A DNA stretch of 64,000 nt from an uncultured Flavobacteriaceae bacterium. GTDB lineage: Bacteria > Bacteroidota > Bacteroidia > Flavobacteriales > Flavobacteriaceae. The DNA is taken from the NCBI GenBank assembly GCA_947494205.1, contig CANLUH010000001.1, positions 124,001 through 188,000 of the forward strand, written 5' to 3'. Positions 16,915 through 26,615 of the stretch are shown here, piece by piece. Each line of letters begins with the position of its first letter. The stretch's first letter is position 1. A program made the position numbers and the translations under genes. The notes under the pieces were generated by a model that did not search any database, was not told where the DNA came from, and saw only the letters and a list, made by a program, of their open reading frames with translations.

Positions 16915-18105
16915 ATGCCATCTATTTCAAAAAAAGGAGGATTAATGCCGCAATCCCCTATAAGAAAACTAGTTCCATTTGCTGAAAATGCAGCAAAAAA
17001 AGGAAAATCTATATATTATTTAAACATCGGCCAACCAGATATTAAAACACCTGAAGTTGCCATGCAAGCTATAAAAGATAGTACTATAGATGTTTTATCT
17101 TACTCAAGATCTGAAGGTTCTGAGGAATACAGACAAAAACTAGCAACATACTATGCTAAAAATGATATTAATGTTGCACACAATGATATTATTGTAACTA
17201 CTGGAGGAAGTGAAGCATTACTGTTTACTTTTGGTAGTATTATGGATGTAGATGATGAAGTTATAATACCAGAACCCTTTTATGCAAATTACAATGGTTT
17301 TTCTACAGCTTCTGGAGTAAAAGTAGTACCGGTAATTTCTAAAATTGAAGATAATTTTGCTTTACCTCCAATTGAAGAGTTCGAAAAATTAATATCACCT
17401 AAAACAAAAGCTATATTAATCTGTAACCCTGGAAACCCTACAGGCTATTTATACTCTAAAGAAGAAATACAAAAACTTGCTGAAATAGTAAAAAAGCATG
17501 ATTTATTTTTAATTGCAGACGAAGTATATCGTGAGTTTGCATATGATGGGGCTACCCACTACTCTATTTTACAAGAAGACAGTTTAAGTGACCATGCTAT
17601 AATTATAGATTCTGTTTCTAAGCGTTACAGTATGTGTGGTGCAAGAATAGGTTGTATGGTTTCTAAAAACAAGGACGTAATACAAACCGCTTTAAAATTT
17701 GCTCAAGCTAGATTAAGTCCTCCAACACTAGCGCAAATTGCAAGTGAGGCTGCTTTAGATACACCACAGAGTTATTTTGAGGATGTTATTGAAGAATATG
17801 TAGAAAGAAGAAATACACTAATAACAGAACTTAATAAAATTGAAGGCTTAAAAGTTGCCAATCCAAAAGGTGCTTTTTACTGTATTGCAGAACTACCTAT
17901 AAAAAATAGTGATAAATTTGCACAATGGCTTTTAGAGTCTTTTGACGTTGACGGAGAGACAGTTATGGTTGCTCCCGCAGCTGGATTTTATTCTACTCCT
18001 GGAGTTGGAATGAACCAAATACGTATTGCATACGTACTTAATAAAGATAGTTTAATAAAAGCGGTAAATATTATTAAAGAAGCTTTAAAAGTCTATAAAG
18101 ATTAG
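16915..18105 (+). CDS. PLP-dependent class I/II aminotransferase
   Basis: A 396-residue fold-type I aminotransferase with the PLP lysine at Lys236 (SVSKRYSMCGARIG), the NPGNPTG motif and the DEVYREF region. It resembles aspartate- or aromatic/methionine-type aminotransferases of the PatA kind; the exact amino donor cannot be read from sequence. An upstream in-frame start at 16894 would add seven residues and overlap the likely promoter, so MPSISKKGG is chosen. Its stop codon overlaps the GTG start of murB (TAGTG), so the two are co-transcribed. Confidence 0.9.
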   Translation: MPSISKKGGLMPQSPIRKLVPFAENAAKKGKSIYYLNIGQPDIKTPEVAMQAIKDSTIDVLSYSRSEGSEEYRQKLATYYAKNDINVAHNDIIVTTGGSEALLFTFGSIMDVDDEVIIPEPFYANYNGFSTASGVKVVPVISKIEDNFALPPIEEFEKLISPKTKAILICNPGNPTGYLYSKEEIQKLAEIVKKHDLFLIADEVYREFAYDGATHYSILQEDSLSDHAIIIDSVSKRYSMCGARIGCMVSKNKDVIQTALKFAQARLSPPTLAQIASEAALDTPQSYFEDVIEEYVERRNTLITELNKIEGLKVANPKGAFYCIAELPIKNSDKFAQWLLESFDVDGETVMVAPAAGFYSTPGVGMNQIRIAYVLNKDSLIKAVNIIKEALKVYKD

Positions 18106-19118
18106 TGCACATTAAAACAGACATATCTTTAAAGCCGTATAATACGTTTGGTATAGATGTTAACGCGAAACATTTTGTTTCGGTAACCTCTGCAACAGAA
18201 TTAAAAACGGTTTTAAAATTAAAAGAATACCCTAATAAATTAATTCTTGGTGGTGGCAGTAATATGCTACTTACTAAAGACGTTAATGCTTTAGTAATAC
18301 ATATTAATTTAAAAGGTATAGCTATTGTTTCTCAAGACAATAGTTCTGTTTTAGTAAAAGCAGAAGCTGGTGAAAATTGGCATGAATTTGTATTGTGGTG
18401 TTTAGAAAACGATTTTGGAGGATTAGAAAACATGTCACTAATTCCCGGAAATGTTGGAACCTCTCCCATTCAAAATATTGGAGCCTATGGTGTAGAGTTA
18501 AAAGACCATTTTGTGTCTTGCGAAGTATTAAACTTAGAAACGTTACAGATAGAGACTTTTAGTAATGCAGAGTGTCATTTTGGCTATCGCAATTCTATTT
18601 TTAAACAGCATGCTAAAGGACAATATATAATTGTTAATGTTCTATTTAAACTTACTAAACACAACCATCTATTACAAACTAATTATGGCGCTATACAATC
18701 GCAATTAGAAGTAATGAATATTAGTAAGCCAACTATAAAAAGCATCTCTGATGCTGTTATTGCTATTCGCGAAAGTAAATTACCAAACCCAAAAGAAATA
18801 GGAAACAGTGGTAGTTTCTTTAAAAATCCAATTATTTCTAAAAATCATTTTAAGCAATTACAATCTAATTTCCCAAAAGTTCCTAGTTATCCTGTTTCTG
18901 AACAAGAAGTAAAAGTTCCTGCAGGATGGCTTATAGAACAAGCAGGGTTTAAAGGCAAAACATTTGGAAACTATGGCGTTCATAAAAAGCAAGCATTAGT
19001 ACTTGTAAATTATGGAGGTGCACAAGGAGAAGACATCTTATCTCTCTCGAAATTGATTCAAAAAACTATTTATCGTATCTTTGATATATCGATAGAAGCT
19101 GAAGTTAATATTTTATAA
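18105..19118 (+). CDS. murB: UDP-N-acetylmuramate dehydrogenase
   Basis: A 337-residue FAD enzyme that reduces UDP-GlcNAc-enolpyruvate to UDP-MurNAc in peptidoglycan synthesis. Diagnostic stretches are YNTFGID, LGGGSNML (FAD binding), IPGNVGTSPIQNIGAYGVE, the GNSGSFFKNP catalytic Ser segment, and AGWLIEQAGFKG. The start is GTG, sharing a base with the stop codon of the aminotransferase gene. Length and motif order are complete. Confidence 0.97.
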   Translation: MHIKTDISLKPYNTFGIDVNAKHFVSVTSATELKTVLKLKEYPNKLILGGGSNMLLTKDVNALVIHINLKGIAIVSQDNSSVLVKAEAGENWHEFVLWCLENDFGGLENMSLIPGNVGTSPIQNIGAYGVELKDHFVSCEVLNLETLQIETFSNAECHFGYRNSIFKQHAKGQYIIVNVLFKLTKHNHLLQTNYGAIQSQLEVMNISKPTIKSISDAVIAIRESKLPNPKEIGNSGSFFKNPIISKNHFKQLQSNFPKVPSYPVSEQEVKVPAGWLIEQAGFKGKTFGNYGVHKKQALVLVNYGGAQGEDILSLSKLIQKTIYRIFDISIEAEVNIL

Positions 19119-19178
19119 TTCAACACAATAACTCAAGCAAGCAACTGTTAAACTAACAATAAATAATCCCTCTAACAA

Positions 19179-19709
19179 TTGAACAGGACAGTAGAAAAAG
19201 ATATTGTAGCATTTATGAAGGTTGGCGATAAAAAAGCCATTTCACTATTATATGAAAATTATTCTGGTGCGCTTTTAGGTGTTATAAAAAAAGTAATTAC
19301 AGACAACGATTTAGCACAAGACGTATTACAAGAAAGCTTTGTTAAAGTTTGGAAAAAAGGTAAAACTTATAATCCTGAAAAAGCAAAATTATTTACTTGG
19401 TTGTATAGAATTGCTTATAATACAGCCATAGATAAAGTACGATCTGTAACAAATAAAACAAGTAAGGAAATCCAAATTGAAGCTTCTAACGTATATAAAT
19501 TAACTACCGATAGCTTAAACGAGGATACTCTGGACATAAAACGACATATGAGCAGCCTAGATTTAAAATATCAGGCGGTTATTAACGCGCTTTTTTTCGA
19601 GGGAATGACACAACAAGAAGCAAGTGATGAATTAGAAATCCCATTAGGGACTATTAAATCGAGATTAAAAATAGGGTTACGTGAATTAAAGAAAATTTAC
19701 AATCCTTAA
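19179..19709 (+). CDS. ECF RNA polymerase sigma factor
   Basis: A 176-residue sigma-70 family protein with region 2 (DLAQDVLQESFVKVWKKG, FTWLYRIAYNTAIDKVR) and region 4 (ALFFEGMTQQEASDELEIPL then GTIKSRLK). It is followed after 8 bases by a membrane anti-sigma factor, a usual regulatory pair. The start is TTG (MNRTVEKD); an ATG at 19216 would also work but would remove part of the first helix. Confidence 0.9.
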   Translation: MNRTVEKDIVAFMKVGDKKAISLLYENYSGALLGVIKKVITDNDLAQDVLQESFVKVWKKGKTYNPEKAKLFTWLYRIAYNTAIDKVRSVTNKTSKEIQIEASNVYKLTTDSLNEDTLDIKRHMSSLDLKYQAVINALFFEGMTQQEASDELEIPLGTIKSRLKIGLRELKKIYNP

Positions 19710-19717
19710 AGTAAAGT

Positions 19718-20515
19718 ATGATGAATGTTGATATAACTACTTTTTTAAATTCTAACTTATTAGATAAGTATCTAATAGGTCAGACTTCACCAGACGAGAC
19801 TCGTAAGGTTGAAGATTACATAAATAAATACCCAGAAGTAAAATCTGCGTACGACACCATGCAAGATCAATTAGAACTTGTAGCTCAAGCTAATGCAGAA
19901 GATGCTCCAGTACACCTACTAGGTTCTATTTTAGAAACTCTAGACGACAAGCCTGTGATTGCTTTAAACGAAAAAACAAAAAAATCATGGTTTAATTATG
20001 GAGTAGCAGCAAGTGTTGTAGCACTATTATTTGCTAGTGCTTCATTTTATTTCTTTAATCAGAATCTGAAATTAGCTAACGAAAATCAAATTGTTGTTGA
20101 TGAGCTTTTCGATTTAAGAAATGATATAGATAATAACAACTCTAAGTTAGAATCTTTAATGGAGCAATTTGCTCAATTAAACAATCCTGAAACTGAAAAG
20201 TATATTATTAAAGGTAACAAAAGAGCTAAAAACTTAAAAACAGTTGCTTATATAAACCCTAAAGAAAAAACATCTATGATAGATGTGGTTACTCTGCCAA
20301 CTTTACCAAAAGAACAATGTTACCAAATGTGGGCAGAAATGCAAGATAAGATGGTTAACTTAGGTATTTTAAGCGTAACAGATAGACGTTTACAAAAACT
20401 ACCTTATACAGAAAATGCTACAGCACTTTCTATTACTATAGAACCAAAAGGCGGTAGCGAAAATATTTCGGGAGATACTCCAGTTGCCGAAATAGAATTA
20501 AAGATTAATGATTAA
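19718..20515 (+). CDS. Anti-sigma factor with RskA-like C-terminal domain
   Basis: A 265-residue single-pass protein. The N-terminal cytoplasmic part (LDKYLIGQTSPDETRKVEDY) has the anti-sigma zinc-finger-like helical pattern without a clear Cys/His zinc site. A transmembrane segment lies near residues 92-108 (VAASVVALLFASASFYFF). After a coiled coil, the periplasmic C terminus has the RskA motif (LPKEQCYQMWAEMQD). It should hold the ECF sigma factor encoded just upstream until a signal arrives. Confidence 0.88.
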   Translation: MMNVDITTFLNSNLLDKYLIGQTSPDETRKVEDYINKYPEVKSAYDTMQDQLELVAQANAEDAPVHLLGSILETLDDKPVIALNEKTKKSWFNYGVAASVVALLFASASFYFFNQNLKLANENQIVVDELFDLRNDIDNNNSKLESLMEQFAQLNNPETEKYIIKGNKRAKNLKTVAYINPKEKTSMIDVVTLPTLPKEQCYQMWAEMQDKMVNLGILSVTDRRLQKLPYTENATALSITIEPKGGSENISGDTPVAEIELKIND

Positions 20516-20539
20516 GTTTTTTTAATAAAAAAACTTAAT
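20511..20539 (+). terminator. Hairpin overlapping the anti-sigma stop codon
   Basis: ATTAAGTTTTTTT and AAAAAAACTTAAT are perfect arms with a 3-nt loop. The stop codon lies in the left arm. Confidence 0.5.
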
Positions 20540-20559
20540 CATAATATTTATAAAACATA

Positions 20560-20592
20560 AAAAATCCTCGTTTAAATTAAACGAGGATTTTT
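20560..20592 (+). terminator. Bidirectional terminator between the anti-sigma gene and aqpZ
   Basis: AAAAATCCTCGTTTA pairs with TAAACGAGGATTTTT, with A and T runs at the base on both strands, between convergent genes. Confidence 0.85.
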
Positions 20593-20609
20593 CGCATATA
20601 TATAAACCA

Positions 20610-21296
20610 TTATTCTTTATCGAATAATGCTTTATGGATAAAACCTGCTACAAGGGCACCAGCTATTGGTGCTAACCAAAACAACCATAATTGAGCAGGG
20701 TAATCTCCTCCTGCAAATAAAGCCTGACTTGTTGATCGTGCAGGATTTACAGAAGTGTTAGTTATAGGAATACTAATTAAATGTATAAGTGTTAAACCTA
20801 GACCAATAGCAATTGGAGCAAAACCTTTAGGCGCTCTGCTGTTGGTACTTCCTAATATAATAAGTAAGAAAAAAAGGGTTAGTAAAAACTCCGCAATTAA
20901 TCCAGATGTCATCGAATAGCCTCCAGGAGATAGTGCTCCATATCCGTTAGCGGCAAAACCACCAACACCTGTAAAGCCATCCTTACCAGAGACAATTAAA
21001 TATAAAGCTCCAGCAGCTGCAACTGCTCCAACAACCTGAGCTATAATATAACCTAACAACTCTTTAGCAGGAAACTTACCTCCTGCCCAAAGGCCAAAAG
21101 ACACAGCGGGATTAAAATGCCCTCCAGAAATATGTCCTACTGCATAAGCCATCGTTAAAACCGTTAATCCAAATGCTAGTGCTACACCAGCAAATCCAAT
21201 ACCTAATTCTGGAAAAGCAGCAGCAAAAACAGCACTACCACAACCTCCAAAAACAAGCCAGAAGGTTCCAAAAAATTCTGCAAATAATTTTTTCAT
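20610..21296 (-). CDS. aqpZ: Aquaporin Z-type water channel
   Basis: A 228-residue six-helix channel with two NPA boxes (Asn62-Ala64 in GGHFNPAVS; Asn184-Ala186 in SVNPARS). His172 and Arg187 sit where the narrow water-selective filter is expected, so it should pass water and exclude glycerol. It is the only gene between a shared terminator and its own upstream region and appears monocistronic. Confidence 0.95.
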   Translation of the reverse strand: MKKLFAEFFGTFWLVFGGCGSAVFAAAFPELGIGFAGVALAFGLTVLTMAYAVGHISGGHFNPAVSFGLWAGGKFPAKELLGYIIAQVVGAVAAAGALYLIVSGKDGFTGVGGFAANGYGALSPGGYSMTSGLIAEFLLTLFFLLIILGSTNSRAPKGFAPIAIGLGLTLIHLISIPITNTSVNPARSTSQALFAGGDYPAQLWLFWLAPIAGALVAGFIHKALFDKE

Positions 21297-21436
21297 AAAA
21301 ATGTAACTAATTGGTTAATAATAGTAAAAGGTATAAATTATGTTATTTTACAAATAAATTTATTCGGTTATTATGAGCAACTTTAGACAAACAGTAAGAA
21401 AAACCTGCTAAACAACGTTTCAACTATAATTAAGAC

Positions 21437-21471
21437 TTTGTTTAAATAATACTTAAAAACCATTATCTTTG
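21437..21471 (+). promoter_or_regulatory. Bacteroidota-type promoter for the operon at 21.5 kb
   Basis: TTTG at 21437-21440 and TATCTTTG at 21464-21471, spaced 23 bases. It lies about 30 bases before the GTG start of the small membrane protein gene. Confidence 0.55.
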
Positions 21472-21500
21472 TACTCCCAATACATTAAATTTAAAAACAC

Positions 21501-21704
21501 GTGAAACTCTTATTACTCACATTAGCATTATTAGGAATAGCAGTTGCAGGAATTGCTATTAAAATCTGGGCAAAAAAAGATGGCAAATTTGCTGGAACTT
21601 GCGCAAGTCAAAACCCAATGCTAAATAAAGAAGGAGAAGCTTGTGGTTTTTGCGGAAAGTCTCCTGAACAATTTGGAGATTGCAATGAACCTCAACACTC
21701 GTAA
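21501..21704 (+). CDS. Small membrane or secreted protein (67 aa)
   Basis: A 67-residue protein with an N-terminal hydrophobic helix (LLLLTLALLGIAVAGIAI) and a short tail containing four Cys (GTCAS, EACGFCGK, GDC). This Cys arrangement could bind a metal or form disulfides. The type is widespread in flavobacteria with no known role. The start is GTG. It is followed within 6 bases by the glycosyltransferase gene, so it heads the operon. Confidence 0.75.
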   Translation: MKLLLLTLALLGIAVAGIAIKIWAKKDGKFAGTCASQNPMLNKEGEACGFCGKSPEQFGDCNEPQHS

Positions 21705-21710
21705 TACAAT

Positions 21711-22823
21711 ATGCTAATACTTGATATTGTATTCTATAGCTTTATTGCTATAGTTTGTATACAAGTTGTGTTTTATGGTTTCCTATTTGGAAATTTCGCT
21801 TTTAATAAGCTAAAATCTAAAAAAGGTAAATATCACAGTGTTTCAGTTATTATCTGTGCCAAAAGCGAAGCCGACAACTTAAAACGCTACTTACCTTCCA
21901 TTCTAGAACAAGATTATCCAGATTTTGAAGTTGTTTTAATTAACGATGCGTCTTCAGATGATTCACTGGAAATTATGGAAACCTTTGCAGAACAATACAG
22001 CAATATAAAGATTGTTAATGTTAGAAATATTGAAGCCTTTTGGGGAAATAAAAAATATGCCCTTACATTAGGTATAAAAGCAGCCACAAACGAACATTTA
22101 TTATTTACAGATGCCGATTGTGTACCCGTTTCTAACCAATGGATAAAAACTATGATTAGTAATTTCTCTAATACTAGTACAATAATTCTTGGTTATGGCG
22201 CATATAATAAAGTTAAGTACTCTCTATTAAATAAATTAGTACGATACGAAACGCTTTTAACTGCTATACAATACTTTTCTTTCGCAAAAGTAGGTATACC
22301 TTATATGGGCGTTGGACGGAATTTAGCCTATAATCGTTCAGAATTTTTTAAAACTAACGGATTTATAAAACATATAGACATCCGTTCTGGCGATGATGAT
22401 TTATTTATAAACGAAGCAGCTAATTCTAAAAACACTAGTATTTGTATCTCTCAAGATAGTTTTACTTATTCCATTCCAAAAAAGAGTTTTAAAAATTGGT
22501 TTATACAAAAACGAAGACACGTATCTACAGCAAATAATTATAAGTTTATACACAAAAGTTTATTAGCCATATTTTATTCTTCGCAACTATTATTTTGGTT
22601 ATTATCTATAATACTTCTACTTGTTTTATTTCAATGGCAAATAGTAACTGCATTAATTATTGTAAGACTAGTAACACAATATCTTTCCATAGGTTTTTCA
22701 GCAAAAAAACTAAATGAAGTCGATATTTTATTTCTACTTCCATTTCTAGAATTATTTTTAATTGTGTTTCAATTAACTATATTTATATCCAATCTTATTG
22801 CAAAACCTAAACATTGGAAATAG
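21711..22823 (+). CDS. Family 2 glycosyltransferase, membrane-bound
   Basis: A 370-residue GT2 enzyme with an N-terminal transmembrane helix, a GT-A fold with VIICAKSEADNL, VLINDASSDDS and the DxD motif in FTDADCVP, and two or more helices after residue 280. QKRRH stands in place of the usual QxxRW motif of processive enzymes. Sugar and acceptor are unknown. Its end overlaps the start of the next sigma-factor gene by 10 bases. Confidence 0.88.
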   Translation: MLILDIVFYSFIAIVCIQVVFYGFLFGNFAFNKLKSKKGKYHSVSVIICAKSEADNLKRYLPSILEQDYPDFEVVLINDASSDDSLEIMETFAEQYSNIKIVNVRNIEAFWGNKKYALTLGIKAATNEHLLFTDADCVPVSNQWIKTMISNFSNTSTIILGYGAYNKVKYSLLNKLVRYETLLTAIQYFSFAKVGIPYMGVGRNLAYNRSEFFKTNGFIKHIDIRSGDDDLFINEAANSKNTSICISQDSFTYSIPKKSFKNWFIQKRRHVSTANNYKFIHKSLLAIFYSSQLLFWLLSIILLLVLFQWQIVTALIIVRLVTQYLSIGFSAKKLNEVDILFLLPFLELFLIVFQLTIFISNLIAKPKHWK

Positions 22824-23362
22824 AAGACGCCATAAAAAAAGCAAAACAAAACAATCAAAAAGCATTTAATTTTTTACTAGATGAGTTTTGGGATAGCGTT
22901 TATGGTTTTCAATTAAAACGTATTAAAAACGAAAACGATGCTGAGGATATTACAATCCAAACATTCTCAAGAGCATTCGATCGCATTAATACATATAACG
23001 AACAATATGCTTTTAAAACATGGTTAATTACCATTTCTAAGAATATTCATATTGATTTATTACGAAAAGCTAAAAGCTCTATAAACTCAAAAATAACAGA
23101 TCATGAAGATGATACTGTTTATAAGGTTGCTGATGAATCTCCTACTCCTGAAGATAAATTAATCACAGAACAAAATTTAGCAAAGCTACTTCGTGATATA
23201 AAAAAATTAAAACCACACTATCAAGAAGTTATTAATCTTCGTTATTTTCAAGAATTAAGCTATAAGGAAATTAGTGAAGAACTTGAAGAACCTATGAATA
23301 ATGTAAAAGTAAAATTACTTCGCGCAAAAAAACTACTAGCCGAGATTATTAAAAAAGATTAA
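22814..23362 (+). CDS. ECF-type RNA polymerase sigma factor (second)
   Basis: A 182-residue sigma-70 protein: region 2 NDAEDITIQTFSRAFDRI and FKTWLITISKNIHIDLLRK, region 4 LRYFQELSYKEISEELEEPM. It starts at TTG inside the glycosyltransferase gene; no in-frame ATG is near the N terminus. Unlike the sigma gene at 19.2 kb it has no anti-sigma gene beside it, and it runs directly into the Nramp-like gene, so it may be a housekeeping-like ECF factor expressed with its operon. Confidence 0.9.
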   Translation: MEIEDAIKKAKQNNQKAFNFLLDEFWDSVYGFQLKRIKNENDAEDITIQTFSRAFDRINTYNEQYAFKTWLITISKNIHIDLLRKAKSSINSKITDHEDDTVYKVADESPTPEDKLITEQNLAKLLRDIKKLKPHYQEVINLRYFQELSYKEISEELEEPMNNVKVKLLRAKKLLAEIIKKD

Positions 23363-24610
23363 ATGATTTCAATTAAAAAGTTAGGTCCTGGGTTATTATT
23401 TGCTGGCGCTGCTATTGGTGTCTCTCATTTAGTACAATCTACAAGGGCTGGTGCTGATTTTGGTTTAGGATTGCTTTGGGCGTTATTATTAGTAAATCTT
23501 TTTAAGTATCCTTTTTTTCAATTTGGTCCACGCTATGCCGCTGCAACAGGAGAAAGCTTATTGCAAGGTTATAAAAAAATGGGTAAAGGTGTTTTAATAG
23601 CCTATTTTATAGTCACGTTTGCAACCATGTTTACTATACAAACAGCAGTTACTATTGTTACCGCAGGTTTGGCCTCTAGTTTGTTTGGTGATTTTTCGCC
23701 TATAACTGTAGGTAATATTACCATTAACAGTATACAAATATGGACGGTTATTATTCTGTCTATTTGTTTAGCCATTTTGTTTATTGGAAAATATAAAGTA
23801 TTAGACAAGCTTATAAAAATTATAATTATAACGCTTACTATTAGCACGTTGATTGCTGTTACTATGGCTTTACTAAAAAATGAAACCTCTATTTCGTTAA
23901 CCCAAAAATTACCAAATGCTTTAACAACTATGGAGATAGGTTTCCTTATTGCATTTATGGGCTGGATGCCTGCTCCTTTAGATATTTCTATATGGCATTC
24001 ACTTTGGGCAGTAGAAAAGAAAAAAGATACTACAGATTTTACACCAAAATCTGCACTACTCGATTTTAATATTGGTTACATAGCTACTATAATTTTAGGT
24101 GCTGGCTTTGTACTCTTAGGAGCTTTAGTGATGTATAACAGTGGTGAGACATTTAGTAATAAAGCAGGTGTTTTTTCTAATCAGTTAATACAAATGTATA
24201 CCAATAGTTTAGGCAATTGGTCTTATATTATAATAGGCATTGCAGCTTTTACAACAATGTTTAGTACTACTTTAACCACTTTAGACGCTTCTCCAAGGGC
24301 AATGCATAAAACAACAGAGTTACTAGGACATACAACTTTAAAACGAGGCTATTTATTCTGGATTCTATTACTAGTTTTTGGCACAATCATTATATTTTTC
24401 TTTTTCCTTTCTGGAATGGGACGTCTTATAGAGATTGCAACAATTCTATCGTTTATAACGGCTCCTTTTTATGCCATAATTAATTATTTATTAATTAGTG
24501 GAAAACATACACCGAAATCTTGGAGACCATCAAAAGGATTACATATTTTAAGCATACTCGGTATTCTTTTTCTTATAGGATTCAGTATTTGGTATCTTAC
24601 CATAATATAG
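23363..24610 (+). CDS. Divergent Nramp-family membrane transporter lacking the canonical metal motifs
   Basis: A 415-residue protein with about 11 membrane helices and the Nramp start GPGLLFAGAAIG. The DPGN metal motif of helix 1 is replaced by IGVS, and MPH in helix 6 by MPA (GWMPAPLDISIWHS). Because these residues coordinate Mn/Fe in true Nramp proteins, the substrate here is uncertain. The start codon follows the sigma gene stop directly, so the genes are co-transcribed. Confidence 0.82.
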   Translation: MISIKKLGPGLLFAGAAIGVSHLVQSTRAGADFGLGLLWALLLVNLFKYPFFQFGPRYAAATGESLLQGYKKMGKGVLIAYFIVTFATMFTIQTAVTIVTAGLASSLFGDFSPITVGNITINSIQIWTVIILSICLAILFIGKYKVLDKLIKIIIITLTISTLIAVTMALLKNETSISLTQKLPNALTTMEIGFLIAFMGWMPAPLDISIWHSLWAVEKKKDTTDFTPKSALLDFNIGYIATIILGAGFVLLGALVMYNSGETFSNKAGVFSNQLIQMYTNSLGNWSYIIIGIAAFTTMFSTTLTTLDASPRAMHKTTELLGHTTLKRGYLFWILLLVFGTIIIFFFFLSGMGRLIEIATILSFITAPFYAIINYLLISGKHTPKSWRPSKGLHILSILGILFLIGFSIWYLTII

Positions 24611-24657
24611 CTTTATTTCCCATTTAAAATTACTGTAAAAAACTAACATTTACTTCG

Positions 24658-24665
24658 TATCTTTG
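24658..24665 (+). promoter_or_regulatory. Putative lipA promoter -7 element
   Basis: TATCTTTG matches TAnnTTTG and lies 23 bases before the lipA ATG. The -33 element is not clear. Confidence 0.4.
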
Positions 24666-24688
24666 TTGTTCTAAAATAATTGCTTTTT

Positions 24689-25570
24689 ATGAAGAGTGAA
24701 ACACAGTCTGTAATACTACCAGAACAAAGACAACCAAAACCAAAATGGTTACGTGTAAAATTACCAACAGGTAAAAAATACACTGAACTAAGAAGTTTAG
24801 TAGACAAGTATAAATTAAATACAATTTGCACCTCTGGAAGTTGCCCTAATATGGGAGAATGTTGGGGAGAAGGTACTGCAACTTTCATGATTTTAGGAAA
24901 CGTTTGCACACGTTCTTGTGGATTCTGCGGTGTAAAAACTGGGAGACCAGAAACTGTAGACTGGGATGAACCAGAAAAAGTAGCACGTTCTATAAAAATT
25001 ATGGACATCAAACATGCTGTTTTAACCAGTGTAGATCGTGATGATTTAAAAGATATGGGAAGTATTATGTGGGCAGAAACAGTAAAAGCTGTCCGTAGAA
25101 TGAACCCAAACACAACTCTAGAAACACTTATTCCAGATTTTCAAGGTGTAGAAAGACATATAGATCGTATTGTTGAAGTTGCTCCAGAAGTTGTTTCGCA
25201 TAATATTGAAACCGTAAGACGACTAACTCGTGAGGTGCGTATACAAGCTAAATACGACAGAAGTATGGGCGTTTTAAAATACTTAAAACAACAAGGACAA
25301 CGTCGTACTAAATCGGGAATTATGTTAGGATTGGGAGAAACTCGCGAAGAAGTTATAGAAACGCTTCATGATTTGCGTAATAATGATGTAGACGTCGTTA
25401 CTATAGGACAATATTTACAACCTAGTAAAAAGCACTTACCAGTAAAACAGTTTATTACTCCAGACCAATTTGCAGAATACAAAGCTATTGGTTTAGATTT
25501 AGGATTCCGCCATGTAGAAAGTAGTGCATTAGTACGTTCATCTTACAAAGCACAAAAACATATTAATTAA
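24689..25570 (+). CDS. lipA: Lipoyl synthase
   Basis: A 293-residue radical-SAM enzyme that inserts two sulfur atoms into protein-bound octanoyl groups to make lipoate. The auxiliary cluster Cys are 47, 52 and 58 ([13 protein letters not shown]), and the radical-SAM motif is Cys73-x3-Cys77-x2-Cys80 (CTRSCGFC). A TTG three codons upstream is not needed; ATG 24689 is used. It overlaps gap by one base (TAATG). Lipoate made here serves the pyruvate and 2-oxoglutarate dehydrogenase complexes. Confidence 0.97.
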   Translation: MKSETQSVILPEQRQPKPKWLRVKLPTGKKYTELRSLVDKYKLNTICTSGSCPNMGECWGEGTATFMILGNVCTRSCGFCGVKTGRPETVDWDEPEKVARSIKIMDIKHAVLTSVDRDDLKDMGSIMWAETVKAVRRMNPNTTLETLIPDFQGVERHIDRIVEVAPEVVSHNIETVRRLTREVRIQAKYDRSMGVLKYLKQQGQRRTKSGIMLGLGETREEVIETLHDLRNNDVDVVTIGQYLQPSKKHLPVKQFITPDQFAEYKAIGLDLGFRHVESSALVRSSYKAQKHIN

Positions 25571-26586
25571 TGATTAAAGTTGCCATTAATGGGTTTGGCC
25601 GAATTGGTAGACGCGTTTTTCGTTTATTACATGAGCATAAAGATATTACCGTTGTTGCTATTAATGATTTAGCAGATGCTAGAACATTAAGTCACTTATT
25701 AAAATACGATAGTATTCACGGTGTATTTAAAACCAACATTACTCATAATGAAGACCATATTATTGTTGACAACACCTCTGTTCCGCTTTTAAACGAAACA
25801 CATCCTAAAACAATAAACTGGAATCCTTTTAATGTTGACCTAGTTATTGAAGCTTCTGGAAAGTTTAAAACATCTAAAGATCTTCAATACCATATAGAAA
25901 ACGGAGCAAAACGCGTTATTTTAAGCGTTCCGCCTTTAGAAGACGATATTAAAACCATTGTTCTAGGAACTAACGAAAGCATATTAAATGGAGATGAAAC
26001 TATAATCTCAAACGCATCATGTACCACAAATAATGCTGCACCTATGATTGCTATTATAAACGATCTTTGTGGCATAAACCAAGCTTACATAACAACAATA
26101 CATTCGTATACAACAGATCAAAGTTTACACGACCAACCTCATAGAGACCTACGTAGAGCAAGAGCTGCAGGACAATCTATTGTACCAACAACTACGGGGG
26201 CAGCCAAAGCATTAACTAAAATATTTCCAGATTTAGCAGACGTTATTGGAGGGTGCGGTATTAGAGTTCCTGTACCCAATGGATCCTTAACAGATATTAC
26301 ATTTAATGTAAAGGAAACTGTTTCTATAGATGATATTAATTCAGCCTTTAAGGCAGCATCTAAAACAAAATATAAAGGTATTTTGGAATACACCGAAGAT
26401 CCAATTGTGTCTATAGATATTGTAGGAAATCCACATTCTTGTATTTTCGATGCGCAAATGACATCTGTAATTGGTAACATGGTTAAAATTATAGGTTGGT
26501 ACGATAATGAGACAGGTTATTCTAACAGAGTAATAGACTTGATACTCAATTTGTACAAAAAAAAGACACCTTTAGTCGATAAATAA
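25570..26586 (+). CDS. gap: Type I glyceraldehyde-3-phosphate dehydrogenase
   Basis: A 338-residue enzyme with the NAD-binding start VAINGFGRIGRRVFR, AIND preceding the adenosine-binding region (suggesting NAD preference), and catalytic Cys151 in NASCTTNNAAP. It converts glyceraldehyde 3-phosphate to 1,3-bisphosphoglycerate. The ATG shares a base with the lipA stop codon, so it is translationally coupled to lipA. The chromosome may carry another copy. Confidence 0.95.
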   Translation: MIKVAINGFGRIGRRVFRLLHEHKDITVVAINDLADARTLSHLLKYDSIHGVFKTNITHNEDHIIVDNTSVPLLNETHPKTINWNPFNVDLVIEASGKFKTSKDLQYHIENGAKRVILSVPPLEDDIKTIVLGTNESILNGDETIISNASCTTNNAAPMIAIINDLCGINQAYITTIHSYTTDQSLHDQPHRDLRRARAAGQSIVPTTTGAAKALTKIFPDLADVIGGCGIRVPVPNGSLTDITFNVKETVSIDDINSAFKAASKTKYKGILEYTEDPIVSIDIVGNPHSCIFDAQMTSVIGNMVKIIGWYDNETGYSNRVIDLILNLYKKKTPLVDK

Positions 26587-26615
26587 TTATATTTGTTGAG
26601 TAAACAACTCACTAA

